DNA from: Flavobacterium soyangense
GTDB taxonomy: Bacteria; Bacteroidota; Bacteroidia; Flavobacteriales; Flavobacteriaceae
DNA length: 64,000 nt
Assembly (NCBI RefSeq): GCF_015277675.1
Contig: NZ_JADHEC010000020.1
Span: 1-64,000 of the forward strand
Reading direction: 5' to 3'
Below the pieces are notes generated by a model that worked only from the letters and a program-made list of their open reading frames with translations, was not told the DNA's origin and ran no database searches. This document shows positions 63,074-64,000 of the stretch, in pieces; positions within the stretch are counted from its first letter, which is position 1; each line of letters opens with the position of its first letter. Position numbers and translations under genes: made by a program.

Positions 63074-63514
63074 CTACTTCTCTTTCTTTGTTAATTCAGG
63101 TGCTGATTCAGCCACATTCTTATAAAGAAATGGTTCTTTCTGCGTGTATTTCAATTCTGAAAGTTCTTTCTCTAGCCTTAAAATTTTTTCATCTTTCATT
63201 TCTATGATTTGAAATCGTGCATCTGCTAAATCTTTATAGTTGAATTGCTCAACTGGTTCAATATTATCGTGGAGATAAGCATTATAAAGATTGTTGTCAC
63301 TTTTTAACATATTACCCATTCCTGTCAATAGCCAATTTGCATCTATATCTTTATAATAGTCAAGAATTCTTGCTGTATTTTCTTCGCTCATTCCATTGTT
63401 TTGACTTAAAATCCCTCTTGTAATACCTGTTTCTTGGTAAAATTTATACGGAGTTATGCCAATGAATTCAAGGTATTTCAAGATATTTTGCTTAATAATC
63501 GATTTTTCTTGCAT
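63074..63514 (-). CDS. Phage repressor-like HTH protein
   Basis: 146 aa from MQEKSIIKQNILKYLEFIGI; the frame is open to 63658 but the extension is hydrophobic and overlaps the divergent early gene. N-terminal HTH (about 15-65) with ITPYKFYQETGITRGILSQNNGMSEENTARIL, then WLLTGMGNML, as in phage-type XRE repressors. The C-terminal half is a Lys/Glu coiled coil (IEMKDEKILRLEKELSEL), suitable for multimerisation. Probably keeps the lytic operon off. Confidence 0.75.
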   Translation of the reverse strand: MQEKSIIKQNILKYLEFIGITPYKFYQETGITRGILSQNNGMSEENTARILDYYKDIDANWLLTGMGNMLKSDNNLYNAYLHDNIEPVEQFNYKDLADARFQIIEMKDEKILRLEKELSELKYTQKEPFLYKNVAESAPELTKKEK

Positions 63515-63520
63515 AATTAT

Positions 63521-63552
63521 TTGTTTTAATCGAGATTTCTTGTTTATATTTG
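63521..63552 (+). promoter_or_regulatory. Early promoter of the prophage
   Basis: TTG (63521-63523), a 21-bp spacer and TATATTTG (63545-63552), 26 bp before the small early gene. It overlaps the 5' flank of the repressor gene, a natural target for repression. Confidence 0.7.
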
Positions 63553-63578
63553 TACCACACATAAGAACAAATAAAGCA

Positions 63579-63782
63579 ATGGACAAATCTAATAAAAAAA
63601 GTAACGAAAACTGGAATACAAGTGCATTAAACGCATTGGCCACAAAATATAGCTTCACAAGCCGCTATATAAAGCAATGTATTACCGGAGAAAGAACCCC
63701 AATTTTTGCCGACAGGATAAAAGCGGAATATATCGAACTAAAAAAAAATCTTGACAACCTATTAAACAACGACAAACTATGA
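63579..63782 (+). CDS. Small phage early protein, Ner/Cro-like size
   Basis: 67 aa from ATG 63579 (the longer frame runs through the promoter). Lys-rich, with LATKYSFTSRYIKQCITGERTP, which reads like a helix-turn-helix, so a Cro/Ner-like DNA-binding role is likely but unproved. Ends in an ATGA overlap with the next small gene. Confidence 0.65.
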   Translation: MDKSNKKSNENWNTSALNALATKYSFTSRYIKQCITGERTPIFADRIKAEYIELKKNLDNLLNNDKL

Positions 63783-63898
63783 AAACACAGATCATCCACC
63801 ACGTGAATGAAGATTTCACGACCGAAGTAATCGAAACTATATCTCTTAAAGGCGGGAAAATAGTAAGTATCACATTTAGCGAACCTCAAAAACTTTAA
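63779..63898 (+). CDS. Small phage protein
   Basis: 39 aa, MKTQIIHHVNEDFTTEVIET onward, in an ATGA overlap with the preceding gene and 2 bp before the next. The polycistronic packing supports it as real. No function recognised. A beta-strand-rich short protein. Confidence 0.5.
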   Translation: MKTQIIHHVNEDFTTEVIETISLKGGKIVSITFSEPQKL

Positions 63899-63900
63899 GT

Positions 63901-64000
63901 ATGAAGCCAGTAGTAATAAACATCACAAATCTTATCGGCACAATGGTAATCATTGGCGATAAAGAAAACACATCGGCACAAATTCAAGAAAAAGTGAATG
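63901..64000 (+). CDS. Phage early gene, 5' part only
   Basis: Begins MKPVVINITNLIGTMVIIGD and runs open to the window edge (33 codons seen). Tightly packed with the preceding genes, so in the same transcript. Too short for identification. Confidence 0.5.
   Translation, partial: MKPVVINITNLIGTMVIIGDKENTSAQIQEKVN

Larger units (their letters stand above)
62515..64000. mobile_element. Left end of a probable Mu-like prophage (continues past the window)
   Basis: From the disrupted GNAT tail on, there are about 560 bp of non-coding sequence rich in repeats, then a repressor transcribed toward the junction. A divergent early promoter and Ner-sized early genes run rightward with ATGA couplings. 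That order with the repressor directly at the host junction and no integrase is the Mu arrangement. The exact end is not certain; a TG at 62515-62516 would fit the usual 5'-TG of such ends. Transposase (A) would lie beyond 64000. Confidence 0.55.

Noticed and set aside
63456..63578. Longer N-terminus for the small prophage early gene
   Set aside because: It would run through the promoter and the opposing repressor start and encodes atypical hydrophobic residues.

Overview
The window reads as a chromosomal segment of a Flavobacterium-like member of the Bacteroidota. The evidence is low GC, many promoters of the Bacteroidota type (TTG, about 19-21 bp, then TAnnTTTG), a TonB-dependent receptor with a CarboxypepD_reg-like N-terminus, a type IX secretion type B sorting domain, RimO, TypA and DapD with flavobacterial neighbours, and small conserved families (DUF5606, 2TM domain). 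No rRNA, CRISPR array or classical insertion sequence is visible.

Layout. 1-2170 (minus): def, DUF5606 and mazG, with the mazG tail and terminator triplicated at the window edge. 2357-6421: a FUSC membrane protein, a toxin-antitoxin pair abutting ruvX, and dapD. 6525-12768: a surface-polysaccharide cluster (two GT2 enzymes, polysaccharide deacetylase, GT9, lipopolysaccharide-kinase-like protein, UDP-galactopyranose mutase, DUF4422). 12765-17126: sua5, a small TIR-bounded element carrying a GxxExxY nuclease-like gene, cca, heme A synthase and a CDP-alcohol phosphatidyltransferase. 17219-22644 (minus): a TonB receptor, a periplasmic TPR-like protein, a LytS-type kinase fused to a 2TM domain, a stand-alone 2TM protein and a LytTR regulator. 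22782-28826: acetyltransferase, pRiA4b-type protein, nucleoid-associated protein, small Cys protein, kinase-like protein and a T9SS cargo. 29007-35298: typA, a PAS kinase with CheY-like partner, rpsT, two tRNA-Glu and proS. 35401-41709: cell-envelope proteins and rimO.

42145-59882 (minus) is a tightly packed 17-gene run that looks like polyamine/amino-acid uptake and breakdown: PotABCD-type ABC transporter, two class III aminotransferases, three aldehyde dehydrogenases, a CoA-transferase, an amidohydrolase, three paralogous GNAT acetyltransferases, an NhaC-type antiporter and an Lrp/AsnC regulator. A methylmalonate-semialdehyde-type dehydrogenase is divergently transcribed from it.

From about 62515 to the right edge the sequence looks like the left end of a Mu-like (transposable) prophage: a repressor transcribed toward the junction, a divergent early promoter, a Ner/Cro-sized gene and small early genes. 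It appears to have cut off the C-terminus of a host GNAT gene.

The most interesting observations are: (1) a 29-bp element with 21-bp-spaced direct half-sites, placed identically upstream of two TAnnTTTG boxes in the LytTR locus, which is a strong candidate LytTR operator; (2) a 454-bp element with near-perfect terminal inverted repeats around a PD-(D/E)XK-like GxxExxY gene, whose right repeat supplies the GTG start of cca; (3) the Mu-like prophage end with helically phased repeats; (4) the unusual composition of the polyamine-type cluster. All identifications are from reading the sequence; no database search was run.
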